Shown in pieces: positions 54,501 to 60,824 of a stretch of 64,000 nucleotides of DNA. The notes under the pieces were generated by a model. That model ran no database searches, was not told the origin of the DNA, and worked only from the letters and a program-made list of their open reading frames with translations. Each line of letters begins with the position of its first letter. The first letter of the stretch is position 1. A program made the translations under genes and the position numbers. The stretch is from JADKAV01 sp963732355 (GTDB lineage Bacteria; Actinomycetota; Actinomycetes; S36-B12; UBA10799). The stretch covers positions 806,001 to 870,000 of the forward strand of contig CAVSZD010000007.1 in NCBI GenBank assembly GCA_963732355.1, read 5' to 3'.

Positions 54501-54882
54501 CGACTCCGAGCACGAGCACTACGCGGACTCGGGGGGCAAGTCCGGCGGCCAGAAGGAGAAGCTCGCTTACACGATCCTGGCCGCGAGCCTGGCCTATCAA
54601 TTCGGCCTGGTCAGCGGCAGGCACACCCGCAGCTTCCGCTTCGTAGTCATCGACGAGGCATTCGGTAGGGGCTCGGACGAATCCGCACGGTTCGGCCTGG
54701 AACTGTTCCGGCGCCTGGATCTGCAACTGCTGGTGGTGACTCCGATGCAGAAGATCCACATAATCGAGCCGTACGTGGCTCACGTCGGCTTCGTGCACAA
54801 CGAGGGTGGTGTGACCTCGAAGCTGCGCAACCTGTCGATCGACGAGTACCGCGAAGGCAGGCACGTGGGACGGGCGACTTGA
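51562..54882 (+). CDS. jetC: Wadjet type I SMC-like ATPase JetC
   Basis: The 1106-residue protein has an N-terminal head with the Walker A GDIGSGKST at 46-54, two long coiled-coil regions (about 290-480 and 640-800) around a central hinge-like part, and a C-terminal head with the ABC signature KSGGQKEKLAYTI (about 992-1004) and Walker B FVVIDEAFGRGSD (about 1026-1038), followed by VVTPMQKIH. This is the MukB/SMC-type loop-extrusion motor of Wadjet. No frame break is seen in 3.3 kb, in contrast to many neighbours. The ATG overlaps the jetB stop. Confidence 0.95.
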   Translation: MTMEMDLYDAATTGFRLQRLEMYNWGTFNERVWSLDLDGDNTLLTGDIGSGKSTLVDAITTLLVPPGKVSYNKAAGADYKERTAASYVLGHFKAERTESTGIAKPVALRGTGNYSVLLARFTNRALQETVTVAQVFWFKDRADQPSRMYVVSGQALSITEDFQTVGSDLSNLRRHLRERDAAMYDSFSKYGADFRRRMGITHPQALELFHQTVSMKSVGNLTEFVRTHMLEPADVNSRIEALIKHFQDLNRAHDLVVDARRQVDSLTPLVGKLDEYDSVAAKAEQTRAVREALTPYFTLRRTELLTERINRRRSEREGLLNRKADAEQKVRTAQREEYELHAAIRENGGERQEQLQSEIAELTAGRDAKKAEHTHYVGLCNQVGVAPATDEQSMVHQQQELERLAHDLTAERDLLESSATEQSVTLRDARTRLDEIETELKSLADRSSSIDQQMILLRARLCEGTGLEPSDVPFAGELLRVSDQTWEPAAERLLRGFALSLLVRDDDYAAVAGWVDRTDMRGRLVYYRVREPIRVPAVTDPRSLVHKLEVRPETVFTDWLTAEVQKRFDVVCASSADEFRIERRALTRNGQIKGGGERHEKDDRRRLGDRRWYVLGWDNTAKRKMMEGQRCEAAAIVDAHSREHEGLRMRQRSSDMRAQQIAVLKQRRAWASLDWQADAARLQTVRQQLELLRESSDTLKELNARLTTLLEELGALESTRIELEQQDAVMVDRIERDETDLEELAALPLATDEQRLLVQPYEPDNLQVRTCESTERAIRNDLQTTIEAFDQRAKRLSTSIVAAMGDFRNQWQLQTQEMDTAVEAGDEYRALLQRLLDDDLPRFEDGFKRALNTHAIREVVGFRTALEVARDEIKRRIADINASLCDIPYQPHTYIRLEPTGSTDADVREFRAQLRACTEDTVTGSADDHYSEVKFLQVKDIVSRLQGRQGRTVEDKRWTAKVTDVRNWFTFAASERLTSDDSEHEHYADSGGKSGGQKEKLAYTILAASLAYQFGLVSGRHTRSFRFVVIDEAFGRGSDESARFGLELFRRLDLQLLVVTPMQKIHIIEPYVAHVGFVHNEGGVTSKLRNLSIDEYREGRHVGRAT

Positions 54883-56021
54883 GCTGGACCACACCGGCCG
54901 ATGTGCAGGCAATCGTATTGAAGAAGTGGGACTCCGGTTCGCTGCTGTCCGGGCGCGTGCCGGGTCACGCCGGTGTGGAGTTCCCTCTGCGGATATCTCT
55001 TCGGCGCCCCCGCGCCGCCGACCTGACGAGCAATTGGGAGTCCGTGCGCGATTGGGCTGGAGCGCTTGTGGCCGCAGGCGGTTTCCGGGTTGAACTGCAG
55101 ACGGTGGGACATCGGATTCTGGGAACTCAGTCGCTGCCGGTCGCGGTCTGGATCGACACGCTTGAGGATGCGCTGGCCCTCATCCGACGAACCCGACAGG
55201 CAGCCCAGTTCGACCAACTCATCGAGGCAACGGAGCAGGAGAACCTGGAGTGGGCGGCCCGCCATCCGCTGCAGTTGCTCGAGATCGACGGTGACTGGCC
55301 AGCGATCCAGGCTGCCGCCACCTGGCTTCGCGAACACCCCGACCCCGGCATCTACCTACGCCAGACGGATATTCCTGGAGTGCACACGAAGATCATCGAA
55401 GAGCACAAACGTGTCCTCGGCGATCTGGTCCCAGGTCGTGCGACCGCTGGCAGCGGATGGTTCGAGCGGCGTTACGGCTTTCTGACCTCCCCGGCGATGG
55501 TTCGTTTCCGTGTCCTTGATGACACGTTGTGTCTGCTGCCGGGCCTTCGTGACATGACCTTGTCCGCGCCGGACTTCTTACGCCTGTGTCCGCCGGCCAA
55601 CACCGTCTTCGTGACCGAGAACTTGACCAACTTCCTGGCCTTCCCTTCGGCTCCCAACGCGCTGGTGGTCTTCGGCGCTGGGAACGAGGCGCCCGAACTA
55701 CTTGCCGGGCTGACCGCGAACCAGGTGGTCTACACGGGTGACCTTGATACCCATGGGTTGGCGATTCTGGACCGCTTCCGCGCCCAGATCCCCCACGCCG
55801 AGAGCATCCTGATGGATCTGCCCACACTGCTGGACCACCGCGAAATGTGGGTCGTCGAGAAGACGCAGATCACCCGGGACCTTCCTCACTTGCAGGCTGC
55901 TGAACAAGATCTCTACGACGCACTCCGAAGCGGCCTATACGCGGATCACGTGCGCCTGGAACAGGAACGTATCCGGTTCGGCTATGTGCGAGACGCAGTG
56001 CTGCGAGCCGCTGGTTCGTGA
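54879..56021 (+). CDS. jetD: Wadjet type I nuclease JetD (DUF3322 + DUF2220/toprim)
   Basis: The 380-residue protein starts at TTG 54879 (overlap of 4 bp with jetC). The N-terminal DUF3322 part includes FPLRISLRRPRAADLTSNWE and VWIDTLEDALALI. The C-terminal toprim-like nuclease has FVTENLTNF (Glu247), LVVFGAGNEAPELL, then YTGDLDTHGLAILDRFRAQI (Asp288, Asp290 and His292 region). This is the topoisomerase VI-like toprim set E, DxD. JetD is the DNA-cutting subunit. The gene is intact and ends the operon. A 24-bp-period repeat and a 68-bp palindrome follow. Confidence 0.95.
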   Translation: MSWTTPADVQAIVLKKWDSGSLLSGRVPGHAGVEFPLRISLRRPRAADLTSNWESVRDWAGALVAAGGFRVELQTVGHRILGTQSLPVAVWIDTLEDALALIRRTRQAAQFDQLIEATEQENLEWAARHPLQLLEIDGDWPAIQAAATWLREHPDPGIYLRQTDIPGVHTKIIEEHKRVLGDLVPGRATAGSGWFERRYGFLTSPAMVRFRVLDDTLCLLPGLRDMTLSAPDFLRLCPPANTVFVTENLTNFLAFPSAPNALVVFGAGNEAPELLAGLTANQVVYTGDLDTHGLAILDRFRAQIPHAESILMDLPTLLDHREMWVVEKTQITRDLPHLQAAEQDLYDALRSGLYADHVRLEQERIRFGYVRDAVLRAAGS

Positions 56022-56027
56022 GACCGG

Positions 56028-56088
56028 CGCAGGCCTCGGCGCAGGGTCTGGCGCAGGCCTCGGCGCAGGGTCTGGCGCAGAGCCTCCT
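56028..56088. repeat. short tandem repeat, 24-bp unit, 2.5 copies
   Basis: GCGCAGGCCTCG and GCGCAGGGTCTG alternate (24-bp period) from 56028 to 56088, directly after the jetD stop and touching the 68-bp palindrome at 56090. As at copy 1, a short GC-rich repeat abuts the palindrome. Confidence 0.75.
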
Positions 56089-56089
56089 G

Positions 56090-56157
56090 GTTAGAGGTTG
56101 TGCTGTTCGTTAGAGAATCCACGCGTTGTTTCGCTAACGAACAGCACAACCTCTAAC
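56090..56157. repeat. 68-bp palindrome, family D, copy 3 (reverse orientation)
   Basis: Ends identical to copy 1 (GTTAGAGGTTGTGC and GCACAACCTCTAAC) but the centre reads AATCCACGCGTTGTTT and the left flank TCCTG is the complement of the CAGGA right flank of copies 1, 2 and 4, so the element is inverted. Between co-directional genes jetD and the YbjN-like gene. Confidence 0.93.
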
Positions 56158-56291
56158 CAGGGCACTCGCGGCTTCAGCACTGGCCGTCACGACCTGGCCA
56201 CAGGGGGCAGGCGGGCGGCCCCAACCCATCTGAAATGTCACACCCCGCGCCTACTGTTCAGATGTAGGCAAACGGGGAAGGAGGTGGCCCG

Positions 56292-57449
56292 ATGAACGAC
56301 TTGAACACCATCATCGAGGCGGCTTGGAAGGACTACCGGGCAAGTCTGGCCGAAGCACTGGACGCCCTCGATGAAGACGCCAGCATCCAGATCGAGTTCG
56401 ACTCGGAGGGCGTGACACCGTACGTTCAGGCGCTGCGAGTGGACGGTCGGATCCTGCTCGAGGCAGCGAGTAACCGCTTCTTGGACGACGTGTGGAAACT
56501 CGACAAGGCCGACCGGCGACGCCTGCGCGCCATCGGTTTCGCCAAGCCCTCGGAACACAGGCCGAACTACTGGATCAGTCTTCCCCTCAGCCATGTCGAC
56601 CAAGTCGCCAGCATGGCGGTCCGGGCACTGCGTGAGGGGTTCAGCGTCATGCACCCGTCGAGTCTGTGCGCCACCGGACTGGACTGGCAGGGCGAGCCGT
56701 TCCCGCCCGTCGCCCGTGAATCCCAGCGGGAGGCGACGACCACCTTCCCCCACGACAAGGAACAGCTCGACGCACTGATCGGCGAGGTGCTCGACGCCAT
56801 CCTCAGCGAGGTGCCCGACCGGGACGACGATGGCGACGTCCCCATTCGCACAGGCCGCACGGTCGTCTACATCCGCACCCAGCAAGGGTCACCCATGATC
56901 CGGCTGTTCGCGCAGATGGCCCGGGATGTGGACAACAAGGACGCGGCGCTTCGGGAAGTCGATCGTCTCAACCGCACGGTCGAGGGGATCAAGTTCATCG
57001 TCCACGAGACGACGGTCATCGCGACGGCCGAGTTGCTCGGCTGGCCCTTCGCGCCGACCCAGTTCCAGGCCCTCTTGACGCACATGTGCGATGCCGTGGC
57101 CAAGCATGAAGGGGATCTGGTCGACCATGTCGGTGGCCGGTTCTTCATCGGCGACGAGGTGTCTGACGAGGACCACGTACACCCCGCGATGCTCAGCATC
57201 ATGCAACTGGATGCCCAGCGGCCTGGTTCACTGCGCCCAAAGGACGTGGCCAAGATCTGTGACCATGACCCAGACCTGCTGCTCGAGTTGATCCGCTGGA
57301 ACGAGGAGCAGGAGATCGCTTGGCGGCAAGGACGCGAAGAGACCGATGATCCTGAGGAGGAACGAGTCTGTGAGATCGAGCGCAAACATGCCCACCGGAC
57401 GGTGAAGTTGTTGCGCAAAGCCCTGCGGCTGGTTCTGCTCGGATCCTGA
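56292..57449 (+). CDS. YbjN/TY-chaperone-like protein downstream of Wadjet
   Basis: The 385-residue protein follows GGAGG by 7 bases. Residues about 20-115 (IEFDSEGVTPYVQALRVDGR, LDKADRRRLRAIGFAKPS, YWISLPLSHVDQVASMAVRA) and about 190-300 (VVYIRTQQGSPMIRLFAQMA, VEGIKFIVHETTVIATAELL) resemble the two chaperone-like domains of TY-Chap/YbjN proteins, with a type III secretion chaperone fold. The acidic C terminus (EERVCEIERKHAHRTVKLL) is helical. Function unknown. It is separated from jetD by 270 bases and a palindrome, so membership in the defence operon is unlikely but not excluded. Confidence 0.6.
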   Translation: MNDLNTIIEAAWKDYRASLAEALDALDEDASIQIEFDSEGVTPYVQALRVDGRILLEAASNRFLDDVWKLDKADRRRLRAIGFAKPSEHRPNYWISLPLSHVDQVASMAVRALREGFSVMHPSSLCATGLDWQGEPFPPVARESQREATTTFPHDKEQLDALIGEVLDAILSEVPDRDDDGDVPIRTGRTVVYIRTQQGSPMIRLFAQMARDVDNKDAALREVDRLNRTVEGIKFIVHETTVIATAELLGWPFAPTQFQALLTHMCDAVAKHEGDLVDHVGGRFFIGDEVSDEDHVHPAMLSIMQLDAQRPGSLRPKDVAKICDHDPDLLLELIRWNEEQEIAWRQGREETDDPEEERVCEIERKHAHRTVKLLRKALRLVLLGS

Positions 57450-57461
57450 CAGTCGCGAAGC

Positions 57462-57888
57462 TCACGCGTCGACTGGTTCGCGGCGCTTGTCGGAAGGAAG
57501 CCCGAAGGAGAAGCCCAGCCCGACCAGGATGAAGCCCGCCGCCGCCAGGGTCATGATCCGGGCGGCGGCGGGCGTAAGCGATCTTCGCCTCGTCGGCCGC
57601 ATCGCCCACCTGCGGGTTGCGTTCGAGGGTCAGGATGTACTGCCCTGAGGTGTTCACAACCTCATCGACGATCTGGGTGCGCTGCTCCTCGGACAGGGAT
57701 TCGTCGGACTTCAGCGATGCGGTCAAGTTGGCTGCGAGCGCGCTGAACAACAGGGTGCCCAGTATTGCGCGCCCCAAGGTCGCTCCCACCTGCCGGAACG
57801 TGGAGGTCATGGAACTGGCGTTGCCGGTCTTCGCAGGCGGCACGTCCTCCATCACCACATTGGTCAACTGTGCGGTGTCGAAACCCAC
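57462..57888 (-). pseudogene. MFS drug-transporter C-terminal fragment (EmrB/QacA-like), frameshifted
   Basis: The plus-strand end TCA (57462) closes AAARIMTLAAAGFILVGLGF and GLPSDKRREPVDA, the last membrane helix. In a different frame from about 57575 upwards: GFDTAQLTNVVMEDVPPAKT, GNASSMTSTFRQVGATLGRA and LKSDESLSEEQRTQIVDEVV. This is the last third of a 14-helix DHA2 transporter. The N-terminal two-thirds are gone; upstream sequence past about 57900 no longer matches. One frameshift at CGCCCGCCGCCGCCC. Confidence 0.78.
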
Positions 57889-58034
57889 GCCGATGCCGTG
57901 CTGTCCTCAACCACGATGAGGGCGACTCCCCAACAACACCGCAGCCAATGCCCACTACGGCTTCGCGAGCTCGGGCTCGGTTGCGCGCGCGGGTTGGACG
58001 CTAGCGGCTGGCGATGGGCCGGCGCAGCGCCCGC

Positions 58035-58102
58035 GTTAGAGGTTGTGCTGTTGGTTAGCGAAACAACGCGTGGATTCGCTAACGAGGACCACAACCTCTA
58101 AC
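58035..58102. repeat. 68-bp palindrome, family D, copy 4
   Basis: Forward centre AAACAACGCGTGGATT, left flank CCCGC, right flank CAGGA. The right arm is altered to CTAACGAGGACCACAACC instead of GAACAGC, so this copy is the least perfect hairpin. It lies in the divergent gap between two gene fragments (MFS and M1 peptidase). Confidence 0.9.
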
Positions 58103-58141
58103 CAGGACTACCGTTGAACCGCAAGCACTACGGGGAGCGCC

Positions 58142-58372
58142 ATGTTGGCCCGCACATTCACGGTTGTGGCCGCGGGGCTGTTCGCATTCTCGCCAGCATC
58201 ATCGGTCGCGGACCCCTACTTCCCAACCATGGGTGATGCAGGCTACGACGCCCTGCACTACGACATCCGGGTTCGTATGGACCCTGCCACGGGCCGGTTG
58301 CGCGGGTGGACGCAGGTCACGGCGCGTGCCCAGCGGGATCTCCCGCGGGCGCTGGGGCAAGGCAACAGTTGA
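58142..58372 (+). pseudogene. M1-family aminopeptidase, N-terminal fragment
   Basis: The ATG at 58142 follows GGGGAGC. It opens on a signal peptide (MLARTFTVVAAGLFAFSPAS) and then YFPTMGDAGYDALHYDIRVR, MDPATGRLRGWTQVTARAQR, the first strands of an M1 aminopeptidase (Y-D-x-x-H-Y-D-x-x-x). At residue 76 the sequence leaves the family (LPRALGQGNS-stop). The zinc site HExxH and the remaining 400 or more residues are missing. This is a 5' remnant; what follows up to 58580 shows no gene. Confidence 0.75.
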
Positions 58373-58581
58373 GCAATTTCAACTGCCTGCCGAGCAGGTG
58401 AGTGGCAGGACCTTGCAGGGTCTTCCGGGCTTGGCTGGTGGATGAGCGTCGGCCGGCGCGGACCGCCCAGAACGGGTTCTAGGCTGACCCCACATACTCC
58501 GTTGGCTGCGGAGTCACGCGGACACTCTGGCGGGTCGCGCTCGATTCGCGACAACGCGGGGGTGGGTGCGGCGGTGGCGCC

Positions 58582-59088
58582 TCAGGTAGCCGTTACCTCC
58601 AGCGACGCCAACAACGCTGAAAGGTCGCGTGCCAAACGCTGCCGCCGAGAGGCGCTGATCCCGGCCAGAAGTGCTTCCTCGGCAGCAAGATGCTTCGGGA
58701 TCAACTCATCGACCAGCGACAGACCCTTGTCCGTGAGCAGGACCCAGCGCACTCGGGCGTCGTCAGCGTCGGACTGCCTCGTGACAAGTCCGCGGCTCTG
58801 CAGGTTGTCGACCCTGGTCGTGACGGTTCCCGGCGTGAGCCCCAGGTCTGCGGCCAGGCGGGTGTGGGTGGTGCCGTGTGGCGGCAGGCGTCGGCGCAAT
58901 GTGACCAGGACGGGGAAGTCCGCGGTGGTGATCCCCGCGCCCGCGAAAACCCGTGCCTGCTCAGCGTCCACAATCGCTCTGATCCTGGCCATACGGGCGA
59001 TGATCGCGACCGGTCCAACATCAAGATCCGGGCTGATCGCATGCCACTCGTCAAGCACTCTGGCGATGGAGTCCCGCCCGCTTTGCAT
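58582..59088 (-). CDS. MarR-family transcriptional regulator
   Basis: The 168-residue protein has the winged helix ITTADFPVLVTLRRRLPPHG, TRLAADLGLTPGTVTTRVDN, LQSRGLVTRQSDADDARVRW with the wing D-x-R. It diverges from the LtrA unit. A perfect 18-bp palindrome lies 22 bases upstream of its start, the usual autorepression site. Confidence 0.9.
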   Translation of the reverse strand: MQSGRDSIARVLDEWHAISPDLDVGPVAIIARMARIRAIVDAEQARVFAGAGITTADFPVLVTLRRRLPPHGTTHTRLAADLGLTPGTVTTRVDNLQSRGLVTRQSDADDARVRWVLLTDKGLSLVDELIPKHLAAEEALLAGISASRRQRLARDLSALLASLEVTAT

Positions 59089-59110
59089 GTGCAGAAGCCT
59101 ATGCTAGAAC

Positions 59111-59128
59111 TACTTTGAGTTCAAAGTA
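59111..59128. promoter_or_regulatory. MarR operator: 18-bp perfect palindrome
   Basis: TACTTTGAGTTCAAAGTA has eight-base arms around GT. It is 22 bases from the marR start on one side and 11 bases from the small ORF start on the other, so a dimer bound here would repress both directions. Confidence 0.7.
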
Positions 59129-59139
59129 TTGGAGATGCA

Positions 59140-59232
59140 ATGAGTCTCAATATGACAAACGAAGACACGGTTGAGGTCTTGATCAAGGCACTGGACCCGC
59201 GACCTGTCCTGGTGGGCGAGGGCGCCGAATGA
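59140..59232 (+). CDS. 30-residue ORF coupled to the LtrA gene
   Basis: The ATG at 59140 (GGAG 5 bases upstream) reads MSLNMTNEDTVEVLIKALDP, RPVLVGEGAE and a TGA that overlaps the LtrA start by 4 bp. It is too short for family assignment. It may be a leader peptide that sets LtrA translation or the remnant of a longer gene. Its position directly after the MarR operator makes it the first translated unit of the transcript. Confidence 0.5.
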   Translation: MSLNMTNEDTVEVLIKALDPRPVLVGEGAE

Positions 59233-60383
59233 GCCAGAGTCGCCTCATCGCGAACGCCGCGAGCCACAAGGTCACCACCCTCGAGTTGTTCTTTGATCTC
59301 GTCTTCGTCTACGGGATCAGTCAGGTGACGGCATACCTGGCCGACGATCACTCCGCGCTCGGATTCCTGCAAGGCCTGCTGCTGGCTGCCCTTCTGTGGT
59401 GGGCTTGGGTTGCTTATAGCTGGCTGGGCACATCCGTACAAGTGAACCAGCGACCCGTTCAAATATCGATGTTCGTGGCGATGGCGGCCATCATGATTCT
59501 GGCCCTTCTGATGCCCGACTTCTTCGATGACAGCCGCGGGGCGTCAGTTGCCATGGTGGCCGCGGCCGCCTACGTGATGGTCCGGCTCATGCATCTTGCG
59601 TTGTTCTACTTCGCCGGCAAGGACGATCCCGGCATCACCCGTGCCGCCCTGCGACTGGCGCGCACGGTTGTCATCGCCGCCGTCCTGCTGATCGGAGGGG
59701 CCTACCTCGGCGGTGATTGGCAGCTCGTTCTTGTGACAGTGGCCGTGGTGATCGACGTCATTGGACCCTTCCTCGGCGGTGGTCAAGGGTGGCGCCTGGC
59801 TCTGTCGCATTTCGCGGAACGCCACGGCCTGATCGTCATCATCGCTTTGGGGGAGAGCATCGTCGCGATCGGAGTCGGCGCCTCCGGAGTCCCTATGAGC
59901 GCAGCGCTGCTTGTCACAGCAGTCCTCGGGGTGGCAGTCGCCTGCTCCTTGTGGATCGTCTACTTCGACGGGGCGTCCGACTCCCTCGAGGCAGCGGTCG
60001 AGAAGCGCGAGGGCGTCGAGCAGGTGACCACCGCCAGAGACGTCTACTCGGTCATGCACTTCCTGTTGGTCGCCGGACTCATCCTCATGTCCTTGGCGAT
60101 GAAGTCCGCGCTGAAAGGGGCCGAAGAGGGGTGGGCAGAGCCGCTGGCCGACTACGCCTCATTCGCGCTGGGCCTCGGGCTCTTCCAGTTCTTGTTCGGC
60201 CTGTGGCTCATGCGAAGGAGGGCCGGCGCGAGGACGGCTACCGCCGAAGTCGTGGTCGCGATTGGAGCGCTGGTGGTCATCCCACTGGGCACGATTCTGC
60301 CCGCGGTTGCGACGGTGGTTGTTACGGGGGTCGTGGCACTTGCGTGGCGGGCCGTACGGGCATCCGCAGTCCAAACGGTCTGA
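59229..60383 (+). CDS. low temperature requirement A (LtrA) family membrane protein
   Basis: The 384-residue protein opens VTTLELFFDLVFVYGISQVT, the LtrA signature, and has about ten membrane helices. The second signature SHFAERHGLIVIIALGESIV is present near residue 195. LtrA was named from cold-growth mutants of Listeria; the biochemical role is unknown. The MarR regulator upstream suggests small-molecule control. Confidence 0.9.
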   Translation: MSQSRLIANAASHKVTTLELFFDLVFVYGISQVTAYLADDHSALGFLQGLLLAALLWWAWVAYSWLGTSVQVNQRPVQISMFVAMAAIMILALLMPDFFDDSRGASVAMVAAAAYVMVRLMHLALFYFAGKDDPGITRAALRLARTVVIAAVLLIGGAYLGGDWQLVLVTVAVVIDVIGPFLGGGQGWRLALSHFAERHGLIVIIALGESIVAIGVGASGVPMSAALLVTAVLGVAVACSLWIVYFDGASDSLEAAVEKREGVEQVTTARDVYSVMHFLLVAGLILMSLAMKSALKGAEEGWAEPLADYASFALGLGLFQFLFGLWLMRRRAGARTATAEVVVAIGALVVIPLGTILPAVATVVVTGVVALAWRAVRASAVQTV

Positions 60384-60385
60384 CC

Positions 60386-60682
60386 TCACACTGCGGCGGC
60401 CGACTTGGCCCGCGCCTTGATGAGGAAGCCGAAGGCCGCTGCGATGAAGAACATCAGCACACCGTAGATGGCAGCCGGCAGTGACATCTCCGTGCTCAAC
60501 AGCACGGACTGGGCGACCACGATCGCCAGCGTCGCGTTGTGGATCCCGACCTCGAAGGACGTGGCGATCGACTCTCCTTCGGTGACCTTGAACATCCTCG
60601 GGACGACGTACCCGATGGTCAGGCTCAGCGTGCAGAACACATGGTTCTCCGGATCGTAGTGCGTGCAGTACCGGAATGCCAC
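60386..60682 (-). pseudogene. bile acid:sodium symporter (BASS) family, C-terminal fragment
   Basis: The 98-residue open frame contains SLTIGYVVPRMFKVTEGESI, ATSFEVGIHNATLAIVVAQS and a last helix AAIYGVLMFFIAAAFGFLIK. The E-V-G-x-x-N-A-x-L-A block is the second sodium-site motif of BASS transporters. The first 200 residues are absent. The break falls just before the 68-bp palindrome at 60698. Confidence 0.8.
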
Positions 60683-60697
60683 TTCCGGCGTTGGTCC

Positions 60698-60765
60698 CGG
60701 TTAGAGGTTGTGCTGTTGGTTAGCGAATCCACGCGTTGTTTCGCTAACCAACAGCACAACCTCTA
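60698..60765. repeat. 68-bp palindrome, family D, copy 5 (reverse orientation)
   Basis: GTTAGAGGTTGTGCTGTTGG and CCAACAGCACAACCTCTAAC are perfectly complementary over 26 bases. The centre AATCCACGCGTTGTTT is in the reverse orientation, like copy 3. This is the most perfect copy. It lies between the BASS fragment and the phosphoenolpyruvate carboxylase start, in a divergent gap. Confidence 0.95.
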
Positions 60766-60824
60766 ACCAACCGCCGCCAGGCGGCGAAAAGCCGAACCGC
60801 CGGATCACTGACACACTGCTGCCC

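Noticed and set aside
49564..56021. The SMC operon as MksBEF or MukBEF chromosome condensin
   Set aside because: The fourth gene has the JetD DUF3322 plus toprim layout, and the first matches DUF3375, which together define Wadjet type I.
28678..60765. Family D palindromes as transcription terminators
   Set aside because: Four of five copies lie between divergent gene starts, where a terminator would have no transcript to stop, and there is no T-run.
60708..60824. N-terminal extension of phosphoenolpyruvate carboxylase through the palindrome
   Set aside because: All family D copies are open in this frame because of their sequence; the conserved protein begins at the ATG at 60825.
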